DNA of 64,000 nt from Ectocarpus siliculosus (Eukaryota > Sar > Phaeophyceae > Ectocarpales > Ectocarpaceae), in contig FN648407.1 in assembly GCA_000310025.1 (NCBI GenBank), positions 198,785 through 262,784 on the forward strand, given 5' to 3'. This document shows positions 25,369-39,500 of this stretch, one piece after another (position 1 is the stretch's first letter; each line of letters begins with the position of its first letter). The position numbers were made by a program, and so were the translations under genes. A model generated the notes under the pieces. That model saw only the letters and a list, made by a program, of their open reading frames with translations, made no database searches and was not told the DNA's origin.

Positions 25369-27055
25369 CTAGCCAAGGAAGCGGTTTCCCCCCCCGCCGC
25401 GCCCGCTGGCTTCAAATGGGTCAATGTTCGAGAACCCCACGAGGTCGTACGCGCTGCCGCTGTTCATGTCCGCGGGGCCCCCGCCGGTCCTGCGGATGGT
25501 CGACACGGTGTTGTAACCGTCGGATGCTCCGGAGAGGTACCGCTTTCCGAGCGGCGAGGTCACCAGCGCGCACCCCACGAAGTCCAAAGCCGAGTCGTAG
25601 GCGTCGGCCGCGCCTCCCAAAAACGTCGACAACACGGACGATCTGCTACCGCCGCCACCGCTGTCGCCGTTGCCGGTGAGCGGTCGCTCGGGTCCCTCCA
25701 AGGTCTCCGCGCTGTTGTACGTCGTAGCCGCCGCCTGGTCTCGGATTTCATCTTGGACGCAGTCCTCGCCGCCGCCGCCGCCGCTGTTGCTGTCCTTGCT
25801 GCTGCTGCCGCCGCCGTCAGCCTCGCTGGCGCCCCCGAAGATGCCTCTCCGGAGCGGAAACCCGCGGCCGCGGAACCGGCTGAGCAGCATCTGGGGGTTG
25901 CCGGCGCTGCCGCGGCGGGCGCTCCTCAGGCGGCGGCAGCCGGAGCATTCTGAGCAGCGTCGTGGGTTCGAGCCAACCTCCGCAAGCGGCGAGACCCAAC
26001 GTTGCCTAGCGGTGAGCGCGCCGCTCGTGGAGGCCCTGCGGTGCACGCCCGTCACCCTGCCGCGCGTGTGAGGCGTGGGGACGAAGGCCATCCCGCGCGT
26101 GGCCACCCGGACGGCGGCCATGGTGGCGGCGGCATCGGCGGCGGTAGTGGTGCTAGCGGTGTTAGCTGTAGAGCCGGCGTTCGTGTGTGTGGCGCCGGTG
26201 GTGGTGGCGGGTTTGTCTTGGTCGGCAGTCGACCCGCCCTTGCGTAGCCAGGCTACGACGGTGCTGTGGAAGCGCTGCTCGAGGGTCGGGGCCCAGTCGG
26301 GGGTGTAGTTGTCGTCCACGCCCGCCTTCGACTGCAGGATCTCCTCCGGAACGCCGACCCGCATGGCGAACTCGCTCACGTCGCGGCGTTTGTAGTGCCG
26401 CCTGTGGTCCTCCTGTCGAGATCGATTAATGCAGTCGCGTGAAGGTCTCATGTTAAGGTCGAGTAATGCAGTCGGGCTTAAGCTCTCAAGGTTGAAGACG
26501 TTCGGGGTATACAAGAGCGACAGACTCGGGACTCGAACAAACAAATCGGGCTACGGAGCGCGGTACAATAGGTGGCGGGCTTTCTGGGGGGAGGCGGGGG
26601 GGGGTACTCCTAGCCGTGCATGCCATAGGGGGGGCAAGTGCATGGCTGGGAAAAACTGGCAGGGGTTGAATCGACGGAGGCTACCTTATGTCATGGGCCA
26701 TGGGTCTAAAAACGTTTTACGCCTTCGCCTTGCGTGTCCTTAAAACAAAAGAAGAAGACCGCAAGGACTCAAGAAAAACGGCGGCGGTGTCTCCAACAAT
26801 AGGCATTCCGTCGGAGGCACAGCGCAAACACCCCGTAACCCGTCCATGGCCACCAAGGCCAAGCAGTCCACATCTCCCCGCGTAGAGCGAACGGACCAAC
26901 GTTGTACTCACGAGCTCGCTTTCGGTCTTCACCAGGTCCCGGTTCGCGTAACGGTTGCGGAGGTAGGCCTGTCCGTCGCACGTCGCCAGGGTGCCAGGGT
27001 GGCACAGGAAAAATAGCATCAGCATCTTCCCCAGCACATAGTGGATGAATACCCT
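25369..27055 (-). CDS. Possible TB2/DP1/HVA22 (REEP-like) protein, last two exons
   Basis: Minus-strand exons 27055-26912 (acceptor CTCGCAG, donor CTC|GTGAGT) and 26412-25369 (acceptor CGACAG, stop at 25371-25369), joined in phase 0. The first exon encodes VFIHYVLGKMLMLFFLCHP, then GTLATCDGQAYLRNRYANRD and LVKTESEL. This resembles the end of the TB2/DP1/HVA22 domain (hydrophobic helix, Pro, Gly-Ala/Gln, a tyrosine helix, then a Lys-x-Glu-Ser run). Members shape tubular ER membranes. The second exon adds about 345 residues: a basic start, VSEFAMRVGVPEEIL, TLEQRFHSTVVAWLRKG, then long low-complexity Thr/Ala and Gly/Ser stretches and a Cys-containing SECSGCRRLRSARRG. The upstream exons with the rest of the membrane domain were not found in 27056-29600. 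The coding sequence is good; the family is tentative. Confidence 0.55.
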
Positions 27056-28334
27056 CTGCGAGAAAGGAAAAGCACGATGGAAGGGAGAGGGAGCGAGGGT
27101 AAGGGTAAGGGTAGGCGTGTCGACCGGCAGGTTGTCAGGGTGTCGTAGTGTCTAGCGAGTGTGGAGGGGGGTATGTTGGTGGAAGAAACGCTCAGAAACA
27201 CGCTGTCTAGTCGTGGGCCCTCTACATACGTAAAGGGCGCTTTTACGTTGTAGGTCGCACAAGCTCTTGGCACACATCCAACAACAAACTTGTTTTGTCG
27301 ACGGGAGTATCTTCGAATATCATGGTTGCCTGCAATTTGCAAGTCGGGTGAATCGGTCAGTTGGCAGTACGCAAAATTGATGTGGATAGAGGCCCCACGA
27401 CCGAGATCCATATCTCATGTCTTGATCAACCGTGATGTCCGAAAAGGGCTGAGTATTTAGTTCAACCTTACCCTTGTTAATCGGGAGTTCTGCCCATAGT
27501 TCACCTTGCAGGCTTTGGGGGTGCCGTAAATTAGACAGAATTTTCGGAGCATCAACAAAGGTTAATGAACCACGTGTACAACAAGCAAGACGCTAACCGT
27601 GCCTAAAAATCAACACATCGTTGGGCTTGAAGTTGAATGGAACATCAAGCCGACATTGTAAATTGACCTGGCGAAATTCAACGAGCGCCGGGCGTCCATC
27701 AGGCCACACACACCACGGGAATTCGGAGGGAAAGCGGCGATGGGGGTTGGGGGAATTCCTTCACGTATTAGTCTCGGGATGTATCAAGAGCAGTAGCCAT
27801 CCATAAGGTGGAAGACAGAAAAAATGATAACTTAATTTTCCGTTCAACAGATGGTAATTTTCGAAGAACCGCGAAGCGCCGAAAAATAAAAACAAACCCA
27901 ATCATGTGTGGACAGGACAAAGCAAGGCAACACAACACAAAGAGGAGGGTTGGGGGGGGGCGAGGCGGACCTTTGCAATTCCCCCTGCTATGCTGTCCAC
28001 ACGTCATTCGTACTGAAAAGTTCCGCGTTCCAAAGGCGAAAAGGCGACGTGGCACACGATGATTTGTCACGTTATTCGTCAACGGTATATCTATCCATCG
28101 CTGTTGTGAAAAAATCGCATCCTCCCCCCGCCTGACGTAGAATACAGGTGGCTCAACACTGCAGCAGTGTTGATTCGGTGCCGGTAATCGCATCGTCTCC
28201 TGCTGTGTTGCTAAACCTCACGGTTGAGCGAGGTGCTGCGAAGTAGCCATGACTGACGAGCCTGTTTGTCTCAAGAAAATATATCTATGGTCGCCGGTTC
28301 CTTACACCACGCGACGGATGATCAATTCGAATGG

Positions 28335-28370
<36 letters not shown>

Positions 28371-29601
28371 CGGATGGAGGAGAACGACCCCGACAGATAG
28401 ATAACCACGCCATGAGACGGGTTTTCCAACATCGAATGCTTCCCGAGGCGTTCACGATTGTAGGGAGCAGCAAGCTCAAACGCGCCAACGCGCCGGCGGC
28501 GTGTGTTCCCGTTCTCTGAAGAGGAAGAAGAAAACAAGAAAACACACCCAAGAGACCATCGTAAGTACGTACTCGTGACCGCTGACATCGTTCCACCGTT
28601 CTGAGCACCCAAACGTCAAACTCAGCCCTCCCATCACACAAGCAATGGGGGCAGTGCCCTAACAGAAGAGGAAATAAACAAGAGCCTCCTTAGACGTACT
28701 AGGGGACTGCCATCTGTTCTGTTAACCTGGAGCCGATCAACACCAACCTTGGGGAGGGGAATAGATAGGTGTAAAGATCGAGTTTCTGTTCCAACTAGTG
28801 TTCGATTTTTTCCGGTCATGAGACATGTCACCAAGAGCATTGGTAGATACATTGTCCAACGTCCCCGACAACAGCAACACAACGGCGGGGCTCGCATCCC
28901 CCCTCCCCCGGTTCCCCACAACACCAGCACTGACCTCCTTCGTTGGTCCTGCCATTAGGTTCTCTCCCGCTCTGTTAATTAACGTTCTCCCTCGGGCCCT
29001 CGCTCCCCCGCTTAGTGTGTCTCGTTGCTGCTGCTGCTGCTGTTCTGCGTACAGAGCTTTTCGTGCGCGCAAATAGCCAGGGCCTGTTCTCAAGATCCCC
29101 GCTCGCCCTTCAGCCGCCGTAAAAAAACTGTAATTGCTGCGAGAACGGGTGGTAGTGGCCGCAGTCCAGTCTGATCTGGGGCGCCTGGGGGGTTAGAAGC
29201 TTCGCGGGAGAAACAACGATCCGCCGTTTGTGCAAAGTGGAAAGTTATGATTGGCTCCGTATTGCGAAAGTGCAACCTTGAAGGACTTGAGGCGTGGAGG
29301 GGACAAACTACTTGATTTTTTTCGGTCTCCCCAAACAAGTTGCACGCCTTCCATGTTCTAAAAATTTTGCATGCGTTCTCGTAGTTTTCCAGGAAGAATC
29401 TAGTGGACAGGTTGCGGCATGATCGGGGCCGCGCTCTTGTTCCCGCTCAAATGAAACGCTTAGCTCTTTCGCGTCTAATCGAATAAGAATGCGTACGACA
29501 AACGACAAGCTTGACGACAAGTGACGACATATTGCCGGCAATCAACGCCATACGTGCGTGCTTCAGTTTGGTGTACACCAGCCGTGTACGTCCATTAGAC
29601 T
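27056..29601. other. No supported gene; contains a (GA)n tract
   Basis: Upstream exons of the minus-strand gene ending at 25369 should lie here or in the following genes' introns, but none could be fixed. Minus-strand open frames at 28285-28641 and 28737-29093 have possible splice sites but no family similarity. A short purine tract of GA repeats sits at 28337-28368. The start region of the WSC gene follows at 29602. Confidence 0.4.
28337..28368. repeat. (GA)n microsatellite
   Basis: An uninterrupted run of alternating A and G, about 16 dinucleotides, inside non-coding sequence. Confidence 0.9.
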
Positions 29602-30556
29602 ATGCGCCACGAAGCGACGACTAGTCTATACAAGGGCACAGCCATGCTAAAAATATGCTGCTTCGCGTTGGTGGCGTTGCTTCCCACGACGGCGGTGTCC
29701 GCCTCCCAGTTTACGACGACGGACGGGTGCAACTTCACTTTCAGCGATGGACAGTTGCCGAACTTCCGCTTGCCGGAGGCAGGGCCAAACAGCCCTGGTG
29801 ACGTCCAGCTCAACCTCGGGAACAACATCATCACACGAGGATGGGTGGAGGAAGATGAAAGTGAGTCAATTTCGACGTTATTAGAGAGTAGACGTATCAA
29901 GCGAGAGCGCAAAGGTGACGGAAAGAAAATGCCATGTCATTGGCATGAAATTGTCATGTATTTACTGCTGTACTTATAGTCTACACTGGTGCGCGTGCCT
30001 CGCCGTGCACGTGTGTACATCACTCGAGCAGCGGTAGTCGATGCAGGTGCGCCATGACTTTGGCTGGCGCACACATTGAAATGTCCACGCATACGTGTGG
30101 TACGTCAATGGTGCCAGCCGGCGGTTTGTTGGAGGACAAGGGTGCCAGTCTCGAACCAACAGCACCCATATACTGTAGCGCAAATACCAGAACTGCGAAT
30201 GTTACTGCAGCATAATGATGTATTTGTTTATGTCCAATGCCTGTTGTTCTCTGCTCATCATGTACAACAACAGACGGAACGCTGCACAGCTGCAACGGTG
30301 AATCGAGTGCTTACCATGTAGGGGACGACACGTGGAACACCACATACATTGGGAACGATGGCGACGAGCTCGAAGTTGACGTGTTCTACGCGACCTACCA
30401 AAACCAGCTCTGGGTCCGCCACCTCCAGGTATGTACCCATTTTGAAAAGTTATGAATTTCATATGGCAAACATTAGGCCAGCACTTTTTGTGACCACGGA
30501 CCGAGAGTCTTTCCTAGATTTTGGGATTAGCAACTGACACGAGTTTAATGTGAAGA

Positions 30557-30594
<38 letters not shown>

Positions 30595-33500
30595 TGGCAA
30601 ACGTGTAAGATGTTCTCCCATATCTACAGTAATGAATAACCCCCGAAATACAATACCTACGATTCACCCCGACACGAGGCTTGTGGCCTCCTCGTGTATG
30701 CCACTCCTGAACTCTAGCAGCGCCCGTACATCTGCCTCACAAGCATAGCTAGCCGCAACACGTTATTTCGCTCCCAGTCCAAAATCATCGTTATTTACGT
30801 CCTTCATCCTGTTTCCTACGTGATCCAGCTACGCCATATCGCTTCACGCTGAACAGCTGTGCATGGGAAAGACATGCACGTTTGCCTTGTGCTCCACCTT
30901 CTTACCGTAGGTGGCCTACTGTAAGATGCCACACCACCTGGACGGGTTTTCTCAGCTCTAATGCTCATGTGGCAAGAACGGCGAGGGTGCCGAAAGTGAA
31001 GGCGTTGAAAGCTTTCCGCGAACGAACCGTTTGGTTCTGGCAATCTCTTCGTTGTGGAGTAATCGAGCTTTGAATTTCGGCCCAGGGAGTCTGGTATCTT
31101 TTGCGACCTACGGTATCCCAATACTCGGGGCACCATTCTTCTTCTGTGTCTTGGGGACAATCACCCTCTCCCTCTCCCGTTGGTCGACAACTATTTTGTC
31201 AGCCCCACATGGACCCAAGTCTGTACGAGGCCCTCAACGACACCACGATCCGGCTGAACATCACATGCGCGAAGATGGACCATTCTAGCTCGCTGCAGAA
31301 CGGCTGCCTCGAGTTCACGGTCAACTTCACAGAGGCCACACCCTACAACTACACCGAACCATACGAGTTCGTCGACGACTGCTCTCACGGATTTTCCAGC
31401 GGTGAACAGGTGCAGTCCGTTGTAGTGCACGCGGCGTCACCCATAGGGCCCACGAGCTCGGCTTCCCTGGGCGTCGGAAACGCGCTCATTTTGGCCGGAA
31501 AGGCAGACCAGGGTCTCCCCTGGTCAGAGGGGTTTAATGAGGACGGCAGCCGGAAAGATGACGAGTTCTGGAGTGATTGGTGGGCCACTGTCGATAGTCG
31601 GTACGTTAGTACCGAAGAGAGCGGTGAGTGCCGGGCGTGTCTGACAAATTCTACGTTGCTACTGCTGTCTTTTGACTCCTCCAACGAATTTGGCATATGC
31701 AGCAGACGAGCAATAAAGCGCACCTCGCAAATGTGCCTCATGATGTATATTCGTACGAAATGGTCTTTTCTGTTGATACTGGTCACTAGTCGTAAGTTGG
31801 TGACAGTATGCCGAGCGCAGATGCAGGAAATCAATGCAGCAAGCGGCTTGCACCACCAACACGTCGATTTCATACAAGTATCCTTAGCCTGACTGCTATC
31901 TGGGCAAAACTGTCACGGTAGCATGAACGGGTGCTAAATACTGAGATTCATTCCGTTTCACGATGGTTTGAGGAGGGCTAGGGTATACCCCAGGGTGTAC
32001 CTGAATCATTGGCGGAGCCCCTCTAGAGCGCCGCCTCAACACGTGTTTTGGGTGATCGCTCACTGTTAACACGGCCAATCTCGGAAGAGGAACTTTGACG
32101 CACCCGCTAAGAAGCAACCAGTCTGTGAGTCAAAGCATGAGAGGTAGATCTGGATAGATCTTGCCTAGACCCCCCTTGCTACTCCCACCTTGATTAGACC
32201 CACAGGGCTAGACCCACCGGGAGTGTATCCCTTTTCCTAGCCCCCAACTTGAATCCAATGGTAAGATACCATGAAACTGACCATGAAATGGATGAAACTA
32301 ATTGAACCCTAGCCAGTGCTTGTTACGCTAACACATGAGTGAGCTACCCTAAGCGATTCGGTCGGTGTCGTGGGCTTCACATGCCTATCAAGTATACTTC
32401 GACGAGAGGAATGCCGCCCGTGTGGTTGAGGATGCTCTGCGGGGCCGGTGAAAGGAGCACCTATGAACAGTACGGTGTCCTAGTAAGCAGTAAGCCTGTC
32501 TGTCTTCAGCGTGGATGTCAAAGAGGAAAAATGAGACACGTTGGACTGGACTGTGTGGAAATGTTGTATAGTGTCCACAATGTCATACCAAGCACCTTGG
32601 TTCTGCGATGGATATGACCTTGAGGGGATTTCCTTCACGCTTTAGGTTCTCTGTGATATCACAAGGCACACGTACATGTCCGCACCGACCTTGTACCCGG
32701 TTTTAATGCGGGGCCAAGAAATGCTAGTCCACGATGTGAGGGGTGGAAAACGGTATGTACCTCAACATGAGGTGACGGCACTGGATCTCCTGAGGCTCAT
32801 GACAGAAGAAGAAGCACGGAAACATTCTACGCGTCGTGCAGCCATCGCAGCATTCAACGATATAGTGTTGGGACTCAAGGAGTCGTGGTTGGCGGCGCAA
32901 GTGCGAATGGTGCAGTATTTCCGGGCCTCAAACCTTGACCCGGAGGCCCCGTACGCCACAGAAGAAGGTTACTTCTGGCATTTACTCTCTATGCGTGATC
33001 TTCAGATCTTGGAGGAGAAAGCGTTGCAGTTGTGCTTTCCTCAATGGGGAGACAGGATGCCACGCGAGGCTCAATTGCTCACGATCAGAGAAAACTACCG
33101 ACACAGCTCGACAAGATTCCAACCATCCGACATGAGCTGGGCTCGCCTTACATGGCCAGGAGGGGAGCACTCACCAAGGAGATATTCACAAAGTTCTCCA
33201 ACACCTTAGCCCACGATGCCGGACGTTACAAAACACCGACGTCTCAGGCATCGGTTACGAGCGACTTCTCAACGTCAACAGTCCCGCACTTTCTCTCCGG
33301 GAGTGACCCCAGACAAAGGAAAACAGAAAGAACGCAGGACCTTCCAGAGGAACCTCCCGGAGGAGGCACCGAAGCCAGAGGACTCTGCAGAGAACATTAA
33401 GAGGTATATCATGCGCCCAAAGACTTGCTTCTTCCACGCCAGAGGAGCATCTTGTCCTCACATGGCTGAACAACTCTTTTGCAACTACAGTCATGAAAAA

Positions 33501-36500
33501 GTACCCTTTGGAATCTACCCCTACAAGGAGAGGGTCTCAGCGAAAGTACATCTCGCTATGATCACTTTGGAACAACTCTCGCGTGAGGACGAGGAGACAA
33601 GGGGTGATGTGAGGGAGGCGCTGCCAGAGGAGATGGACTTTGAAGACGAGGAGGGAGAGCACTCATCGTCCCACTGAGGGTGCGCCCTAGGAGCAAGACT
33701 CCTGGGGAACACACAGGATAGGCATCCAACGCGGGAGTCCTGCGACAGCGCCCTGGACAATGAAGTTGCCGTTGTGACTCCCACAAACAAGACAGTTCCG
33801 CCACCTCGAGGGTCCCAGCAAGCATGGGTCAAAGCGAATCTATGGAATAAACAAACAAAGACAAAAGACTCAGGCGGTGGAGGTGCTGGTGGACTCGGGT
33901 GCGGGAGGAGGCAATTACGCGTCTTGGAAGTTCATTCAAGGAGTGGAAAGAAACCAGTATGGAGGAAAGAACATGGTGTCAACGAAGGGAAGAGGCCGAC
34001 TACGAGCAGCTAATCCGAGTGACAGTGGAGTGGCTCCGATGACCATTCGAGGGACATGTGTGCTGTTCTTAGTCTTTCCCTTGATTGATGAGATTTTCGG
34101 TGTGAGAGTGAGAGTCGTGGAGGGACTTCCTGTAGGTCTCATTCTAGGCACTGCGTTCATGCGTCAATACAACAGCACACTAGACTTTGGAGGCTCGGGG
34201 TCTGGGTGGTTTCGACCATCACCCACATCTGATCGAACACCACTGCTGCCATACATGGAGCCCTCGAGAGTGAAAGCTAAGACACTACGTGGACTACATA
34301 GGAGACCAAACGAGGAGAACGAACCAACTCGAGCGTTCTACATGGTGGAAGGTCAAGCAGAGGAAGACGTTCGACAATCACCGCCGTCTGAAGTGCTGGC
34401 AATGGAGGCTCTGGAATTAGGGTCAACAGCGTGGGAGGATGATGGGACGTTGACATGGCCCATCTATGTTGACCAAGAAATCAACGTACCTGGCAGCGTG
34501 AGTGTCGAGGTGGATGCACGTGAAAAAGGTCCAATACCGTTTACCAAAACTCTGGTGTTGGTTTTTCCAGTGGAACCTTTTGATATGGAAAAGGGAGGAA
34601 TACTTGGAGTCGCGAAAGGTGTTCAGTGGTGGGACCCGAGTGTCAGGATGAAGATCAAAGTGGTTAACAAAGCAACTTCTTACGAGACCATTACTGAGTT
34701 AACCCAAGTCGTGCGGGCGATAGCGGTTAACTGTAGTGATGTCGAAAGAATGCTACTCCTGAAAGAACCACTGCCGGGGAAAGCAACACCCGAGTAAATG
34801 GGCACACGACAGACCTTGGAACAGAGCCAGAGGCACGAGGAGCAATCGGTGGACGTAAGCACGGCCAAGACCGGCCAGACGAGCCCGGCGACGCGAGCGA
34901 GACTGCTAGCATTGCTCTACAAGTTTAGGAGTATTTTCCCGAAGAACACGAAGGTCGTCAAGATTAAACATGGACGGAAGGTGGGACTGCCACTCATAGA
35001 CGAAAACGTCACCCCAATCGCCTGCAAAGCTCAGAGGTGGAGTCCTCCTATGGCTGACCTCTTGATGAAACAGCTCAATCAGGGACTGGCAGCGGGAACC
35101 TTCAGGCTATCCACCTCTTCGTGGTGCTAACGGATTGTGCCTGTACCTAAATCCGACGGCACATACCGCATCTGTATAGACTACAGAGATCTCAACAAGC
35201 TCATCAAGAAGGATAGTGGTGGACTTGGCGACATTACGGGCATGCTCGATCGGATGAAAGGGAGTAAGTTCTTCTCATCTCTCGACTTGGCACAGGCATA
35301 TCATCAACTGGAACTTGAGGAGACGGACAAACATAAGACGGCCTTTAGGGACCCCACGGGACGTCTACTCGAGTCAAATCGATGCGCCTTTGGTATCACC
35401 ACAATCCCCGCCGTCTTCTCAGCCACGTTGGGTGATGATCTGCGAGAGTTATTGGGCAAGGGCTTGGAGAAATGGTTGGATGACATCGCACTCCACACAA
35501 AGACGTTGGAAGAACACTTCGTACTGCTGGAGAAGGTCCTCACTATCCTGAAACGAAAAGGGTACACAGGTCACTTCGTGAAAAGCGAATTTCTATTGCC
35601 AGAGCTCGAGTTCTTAGGAGTCATGGTCGGAAGGGATGGAACTCGACCAGCACCATCGAAGGTAACAGCCGTGCAAGAAATGGAAATGCCGTCGACGGTG
35701 GGAGAGTTGAGGTCCTTCCTTGGACTAGCCAACTATTTGAGGGGATTCGTACCCAACTTTAGCGCCATCGCCGCTCCACTATCGGACATCCTGAGGAACA
35801 AGGAATTTAGTTCTAAACGAGCCCGTAGCAAACGAGTCGTCATGGGGCCTCCAAAAATTGAGGCGTATATGAAACTCGTGGAGAAACTGACCACATACCC
35901 AGTGCTGGTACTACCTAATTGGCTGGAACCCTTCACGCTACATGCGGATGCCAGTTTGATCGCGGCAGGGTCAGTCCTGACACAGCAGGTGGAGAACAGA
36001 GAGGCTCCGGTCGGATACGCCAGTAAGAGGTTGTCCAGGTCAGAGGAAAAACTGTCGCCAAACGATCGGGAGGTTCTGGGAGTGTTGTATGCACTAGAAC
36101 ATTTCAAGATTTACTTTCAGCACCGTCAGTTCACTCTCATCACGGACTGTGCGGCCCTGGTGTGGCTCTTCACTAGCCAAAACCTATCGTCAAAGATGCA
36201 CCGTTGGGCGCTAAAGATGATGGCGTATTATATGGTCTTGAAGTGGAGAAGGGGAACAGACCATGTCGTTCCAGACACTCCGGCGGAAAGGCTCTGGCGA
36301 ACCCGATGTCGACACCACATTACCGGGTGATGGAGCTGGCGAAGTAAGGGGGAGCGGGCCGGCAGGACCAGTGTTGGAAGGGGTTCCTCTCCAAAGGATG
36401 GCACAATCACAACTTGCTGAAGAAGAGGAGAGAAGTGACTCACAACCGGAGTTAGTCATGCTCAACAAGAAAGACATCAAACTCGATGGAATCTGCTTAG

Positions 36501-39500
36501 CTGACCTGGGGCCAACAGAGGTCGATGACAGAGAAGTGGAGAATCTCAGTGTGTTCTATGCATTGCAGATCACACCTGATGCGTTGACGCCGAGGGACGA
36601 GGAGTGCGTAGCGGCGTATCAACAAGCACAAGGTCTCTTTACACAAAGACAGCCGAGGGCGGCTGTTCTCGGTCGGGGGGGTGGTGGAACATTACAAGCC
36701 GTTGAGGGTATGCTGGACGTAACATGTGTGATTGACTCTGATTGGAAGACCATGGAATGCATAGAGTCAACGGAGGAGCCGGTGATGCGACATTGATTCG
36801 TCAGCCTTTAGAGTCCGACACACGCCACAAAATCCTCGAGTATAAACCCGAAATCCTCATTGGCAATGCGTGCGCCATTGAGGATGGTCCAGACGAAGGA
36901 GCGAGGACAGGGCGAAATGCAGATAACATTGTGCAGATTTTCGTGTCGTCCCCCATCCAGATCCTGGCAATGGAGAAACCAGTAGGCTTTGCAGGGTCAG
37001 AGAGATGGAAGAACATTCTTCACCCAGAACAACTGCACCTGGCGGGCTGTGAAACGGCAACAGCGTCTCTATCAGCGACAGCAGTCGGGATACCCACAAC
37101 AAAACGGAGAGTGTTTTTGGTAGCAGTCAAGAAGAGCGGGGATCCCAATTTGACAGCTAAACTATCTCAGTGGAAGAGGAATGTGGAGAGAACCGCACCG
37201 TCGACACCCACGGCCGGTGCCTTTTTGAGAAGACAGGGATGCTTCTTCTTGAAACGGGGACGTCAGAACAAGGAGATATTCTCGTTTGAGGAGCCGGTGG
37301 TGACGGTTACAAGGGAACACATCATGGGCCGTAAACCCCTATCAACAGCTTTTACGGCACACCCCAACGACGCAGGGTCGTTGCAGGAAGCGCAAGAGCT
37401 ATCGTGGGAAGATTACGTGAAGCTAACCACCAACCGGGACAACTACGAGGTACCACCAACTCTGACAAGATGCGATGTAGCTCGAGTGATGCAAGAGCAC
37501 ACGTTAGCGCCAATGCTGAGAGAAGTTCTGAATCTCCTACAACTGAAAGGAAGGCCGAAGCGTCTAATGGATGGTAAAAGAACGGAGAGACAGATCACAC
37601 CAAACAAGTAGACGAATATCTGCTCATAGACTTGGCCAGCTTGTATCAGGAAGATGCGGCGGTGGCGGTGGTGACTAGGGGAGTTACCGTCGACCGTCAC
37701 GTCGACCGCACACGTTTTAAGGTGACCCCGGCGGAGACTCGGAGTGCGGCTCGACGAGCTCGACAGCCGACACTCACTCCATCCACCATAGCGAAGCCGA
37801 CGACCTCTTCAGAGAAGGAGACCGTTGTGCAAAAACCAGAGAGACGATCAGTGTCGACAGAGAGCTCTTCTACAACACCATCGAGGTCCGACCCAGAAAC
37901 ATCGCAACCACGGTTGGAACGGCCAGACAACGACATTCCCCTCTGTCGAGGGCATTCCGAACAGTTGGAACAAATGGAGCGTGTCTTGCGCGACGGTGCC
38001 CAACTGAAAAGGACCCAACAGGAAGACTTGAGGTTGAAACCCATCCGGGACAATCTGGAGAACGGCGAAGGAGAGCAAGCTGATTATATCCTGGACGATC
38101 AAGGTCTACTTTGGTTTGCGCCGAGAGGGGCGGCACATGTTGTAACCCTACCTCGCAAGCTGGTGTCTGCAGTACTGGCCCTGGCACATGGCACCTTTGG
38201 ACATCCGGGGATAGCTCGCACTACCATAATTGTGGCGGACAAGTCCACTGGCCATCGCTGAAGAAAGATGTACGAGACTACGTGTTATCATGTCAATGCC
38301 GTATGAGAAAAAGACAGTGGAGCAAACAAATTCACGTGTTAGTGGCACGATTCTTGCGTCCATTGGGAAGTCTTGGAGATGGATATTCTTGACATGAAGT
38401 TGACATCGAACAAGGGCAACAGGTACTTGCTGGTGATAGTGGATCGAGCAACCAAGTTCCTCTTCGCTTTCCCGCTTCCCACGAAGGAAACTTTGGGAGT
38501 CAGCAAGAAATTGTTGGAGCTCATCCTCACCCTCGGACTACCCATATCAGTGCGCTGTGATCCGGGGGGCAGAAAACACCTCGGCGATCATGGAACACCT
38601 GTGCCGGTGGCTCAAAATATCCCTCGACTTTGGACCGACCAACCATCCTAGAGGACAGGGAACAGTCGAGAGGATGGGAGCGGTGCTGCAAGAGATGCTG
38701 TCGGAGCTCTGCCAGGCATGGCCGAACAGGTGGGATGAGTATGTGGCAGTGGTCGCTTGGGCCCATCGTACGACGCCGGATGAGAGCCTTCCAACCAAAG
38801 AGTCAGCATACCAACTGCTCTTTGGACGGGCGCCAAGGACATCGTTTGATCACATGTCGCCATCACTAGACAACTCGGGCCCAGCATTGCCGTTGGAAAG
38901 GACGGTGGAGGAAACGAGAAGGAAGACTGTGGAAGTGATGCAAGTGCTAAAAGTGAGACAGGAAAATCGGAATAGACACCGCGAACTCCAGAATGCGAGG
39001 ATCAAACGTGCATCACCAGGCACCAAGGCTAAGGTGGGCGACAAGGTATTGGTCAAGGAGAGCGCCAGTACACTCTACCGGGATGGCGTCCACCCTAAAC
39101 TTGCCCATGACCACTTCACAGGACCGTGGCAAGTTGTGCACGTCGTGCGAGAGGGGGAAAGGGGTTGAGCTTTACTGTAAGAGTGCATGGACGTCAAATC
39201 CGCCAGCGGACGGTGGCAGCCACGGACTTCAAGCCGTTTCATTCTCGACCACAAGACATCAGACATCCATTCGAACATGAGTTTGGTCATTTGTATGGTC
39301 GCCGGATTTAGGATTAGCTGAAGACTCCGTCGTCGCGGCACCTCTGTATACTTTGGTGAATAGACGGGTGGTCCAGGGCGCTGGAGGCAGAGCGTCCGCA
39401 TGGGCATGGGAGTATAGAGGAAAGTATCAGGATGGCACCACTTCTCCGTGGATCACCGAAGACACTGCCAGGGACAGTTTCTCGCCTCTGCAACTTGATG

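Noticed and set aside
28285-28641. Upstream exon of the HVA22-like gene
   Set aside because: A CAG acceptor is present, but neither open frame resembles the missing part of that domain.
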